From Branchiostoma floridae (lineage: Eukaryota; Chordata; Leptocardii; Amphioxiformes; Branchiostomatidae), in contig NC_049988.1 of the NCBI RefSeq assembly GCF_000003815.2, forward strand, positions 4,025,765 to 4,089,764: a stretch of 64,000 bases of DNA. Reading direction: 5' to 3'. The translations under genes were made by a program, and so were the position numbers. The notes under the pieces were generated by a model, which did not search any database, was not told the DNA's origin, and saw nothing but the letters and a program-made list of their open reading frames with translations. Position 1 is the first letter of the stretch. Each line of letters opens with the position of its first letter. This document shows positions 61,710 to 64,000 of this stretch, piece by piece.

Positions 61710-64000
61710 ATACATGCTTGAATAGTGCTTGTGTATCACATGTACTACATGTATCTCCTGTTTTTGGTCCTATGATTGTTTCAAAATCTCCAGAAGGAGG
61801 TTAAGAAGCAAGACCTCTATCTTCCCAAACAGAAATTCCTTGAGTGTATTTATCAAGTAGGATTGTCCCCGATTTAGACTTGGAATTATGTTTATCATGT
61901 GAAAGTCTTCCAATGTAGACCAACATATGAAAACTAAAAAAGGGTATTGTGCTTTGTAATCCAATCAAAATTGCTTATACTGATGCCAGCAGTTTGTGAA
62001 TGCATAAAAAAGCCATGGGAAACGAAAGCTGTCCACTGATTGGAGGTCTGAAACCATATCCATTCTTATGCTATCTAGACTGTCAAGCATGCCAACAATT
62101 TATTCATGTATGCAGAGAAATAGGTAAAAACTGAATGCAATTTTCAGCAATATGAGATCTGTTTTAAGTCCTCAATGCATTCATATTTCTGCGTTGTTGC
62201 TAAGGAAATTCTTAAGTTTTCTTTAATAATTAGCGACGGCTTTATGTACACTTTAATACACGTTAATACTAAGATTTCCAAGAAGGTTACTCTATCATGG
62301 AAAAGGTGTTCTGGTGTGTGTAGCATATACAAGGCAACAAAGTTCTATCTCAGAAAAAAACAATAATGTTGATAGATATGAATTCTGATGGAGATACGTA
62401 ACCAGTTGCTATGGCAACTGTATCCTAGAGAGAGAGGGAGGAGGTGCGTTTGGGAACGTGCAATTCTGTTTAGCCCTGTCTTAGTCTTATGGGGCAAGCT
62501 GACTTCAGACGACACACCTAATGTAACACTGTAAATACGTTGAGTCAGGTGGTCAGCGATGTTGTACATTACTACTGTACTGTATGATAGGACTCTCACA
62601 GGTGCAGTGTCAGCGCCTAACGCTAGGGGGAGGGTTTTCATACAGATCTACCTTTTATCTATTTCTTTATCTTCTGTACCTGTGGATGAAACCATCCACA
62701 GACTAGGCACACACCGATGGGTAGGAAAGTAAAAATGCCTCTGCTGAATTTATGTTTTGTTTGGGAAGTCAGTGCAATAAAAGAATTGTGTAGAGAAGAT
62801 TTTATTGTTGCAACCGTATAGGCAAAGAAGGACATTTGTACCTTTGAATTTCATATATAGAAGAGCAAATATACCCCTATGTCAAGATATGGTGACCACT
62901 GTGTACTGTGTCGTTATTTCATAGTCAATGTAAATTGTAGGCTGTGTCTAAGGCTCTGTTTCTTTGCTCAAAGTACGATTTTAAATTTAGGACTGAAAAT
63001 AACAAAATTAGTGTTTTTGACATCTGCATCCACATTTTAGCACATTTGCGTCATCGAATCATATCTTTAGTGTTTACAAAGAGCGCAAAAGAAACTCGTA
63101 TCAATTTCCCCATAGGCTTATTTTTGGTACTATGCATTGCATGATAGGACCCTCAAACATGCGACATATGTAACCGAGATAGAGAGGAATATCGATATAT
63201 ATCAATTTATGCAACCAAAGATCTAATTTGCACGATTGATAAGAAAGTACTATTCCGTAGTGGTGAATACAGTGTTAGATAGATGTATTTAGGTGATAAG
63301 AAAGGTTGAACAATATTGAAGGTAAATAATGTAACGTTATGAGCAAATGCTACTATAGACTTTGCTAGTATGAGACTTTCATGGCTTTGAACAACATGTT
63401 TCTTGTCCGTGTCTGTGTCTTCGCACTCATAGATCAATGTAGTTTTGATTGGTTAGTCTGCCACTTAGCATATCCACAGTTAAATGGGGTATCAAACAAC
63501 CACACTAGTACTTCAAGCACCATAATTATTTCACGGGTGATTGCGTCCTACTAACTCTTGCAATTGTTTCCTTAGCCCTGTCGTTCGTTTCTTTTCTATA
63601 TTCAACTTCAAACGACATGCGATTCCATCTTGTCTACAAATCAGTTTCCCTTGTTTGAAACTGTAATACCCCTGTCACATTTGGCGAAAATCGATCGGAC
63701 GACGTCTTTATTGCACAACAATTGTACAAGGTACAAAGTGTGGCTTATATGTGACAGTAACAGTTTTCAGATGAAAAATACACGCAACCCTTTGTCGATG
63801 TTAAATATGGCCAATCTTCCATCAGTACGCCCGAAGATCGTGGATAATGTGACAGGGGTATAACGGTTCTAACTTCTGACGCAAACCTTTCACCCAAGGG
63901 GAGTCCAGCAACACGGCAAAGCAATCAGCTGGGATTTACGGATTATGAACAAAATCGATGGCCTGGTGGGAAGTGCCGGGGGCTATCATTAATTCAAGCC
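61710..64000. other. downstream flank, no gene seen
   Basis: AT-rich, only short chance reading frames. It contains AATAAA at 62776-62781 and the short CCCCTGTCACAT element at 63663-63865. No start of a neighbouring gene was recognised. Confidence 0.6.
63663..63865. mobile_element. ATACCCCTGTCACAT short inverted-repeat element
   Basis: ATACCCCTGTCACAT is matched in reverse by ATGTGACAGGGGTAT; the inner parts GGCGAAAATCGATC and GCCCGAAGATCGTG continue the pairing loosely. About 200 bases; resembles the GGTCACAAA element in style but is a separate family. Confidence 0.65.

Overview
The window holds most of one large, intron-rich animal gene on the + strand: an ether-a-go-go-related (erg/HERG-type, KCNH2/6/7 class) voltage-gated potassium channel. 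Fourteen exons (7299 to 59009) join with matching phases into 3,348 coding bases, which is 1,115 codons plus a stop. They run from the middle of the N-terminal PAS domain to the natural C-terminus. About 61 N-terminal residues, by comparison with human HERG, are not visible; their exons lie upstream of base 1 or in the 522-base gap at 6389-6910. No second protein-coding gene was recognised.

Organism. The gene is clearly metazoan. One erg gene with vertebrate-like exon boundaries, introns of 0.3-20 kb packed with short inverted-repeat elements and tRNA-derived SINEs, and N gaps typical of a draft assembly suggest an invertebrate deuterostome. A cephalochordate (Branchiostoma) is my best guess, by inference.

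Layout. 1-7298: upstream intron or 5' flank, with repeats and an assembly gap. 7299-7422: PAS exon. 7423-27511: 20-kb intron rich in transposon remnants (two further gaps). 27512-27664: second PAS exon. 27665-40313: intron with SINEs, tandem arrays and an 0.85-kb minisatellite. 40314-43827: three exons of the N-terminal linker. 43828-46805: intron at exactly the place where vertebrate erg genes switch to the short 1b isoform. 46806-49453: membrane core (S1-S6, pore SVGFGN). 51918-54637: C-linker and cyclic-nucleotide-binding homology domain. 55845-59009: C-terminal tail ending in a tetramerising coiled coil. 59010 onward: 3' UTR and intergenic DNA with more repeats and one gap.

The non-coding part is the unusual part. 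It holds seven copies of a ~220-bp fold-back element (one nested in another repeat so that its TA target duplication can be read directly), piggyBac-like TTAA elements, Tc1-like TACAGT elements, hammerhead-like ribozyme motifs in a dispersed inverted repeat, and a tandem triplication that copies the 3' splice site of an erg exon. An in-frame ATG just upstream of the VLSLGADV exon could start a PAS-less channel isoform. I found no clear new gene system; the best leads are regulatory or transposon biology around this channel gene.
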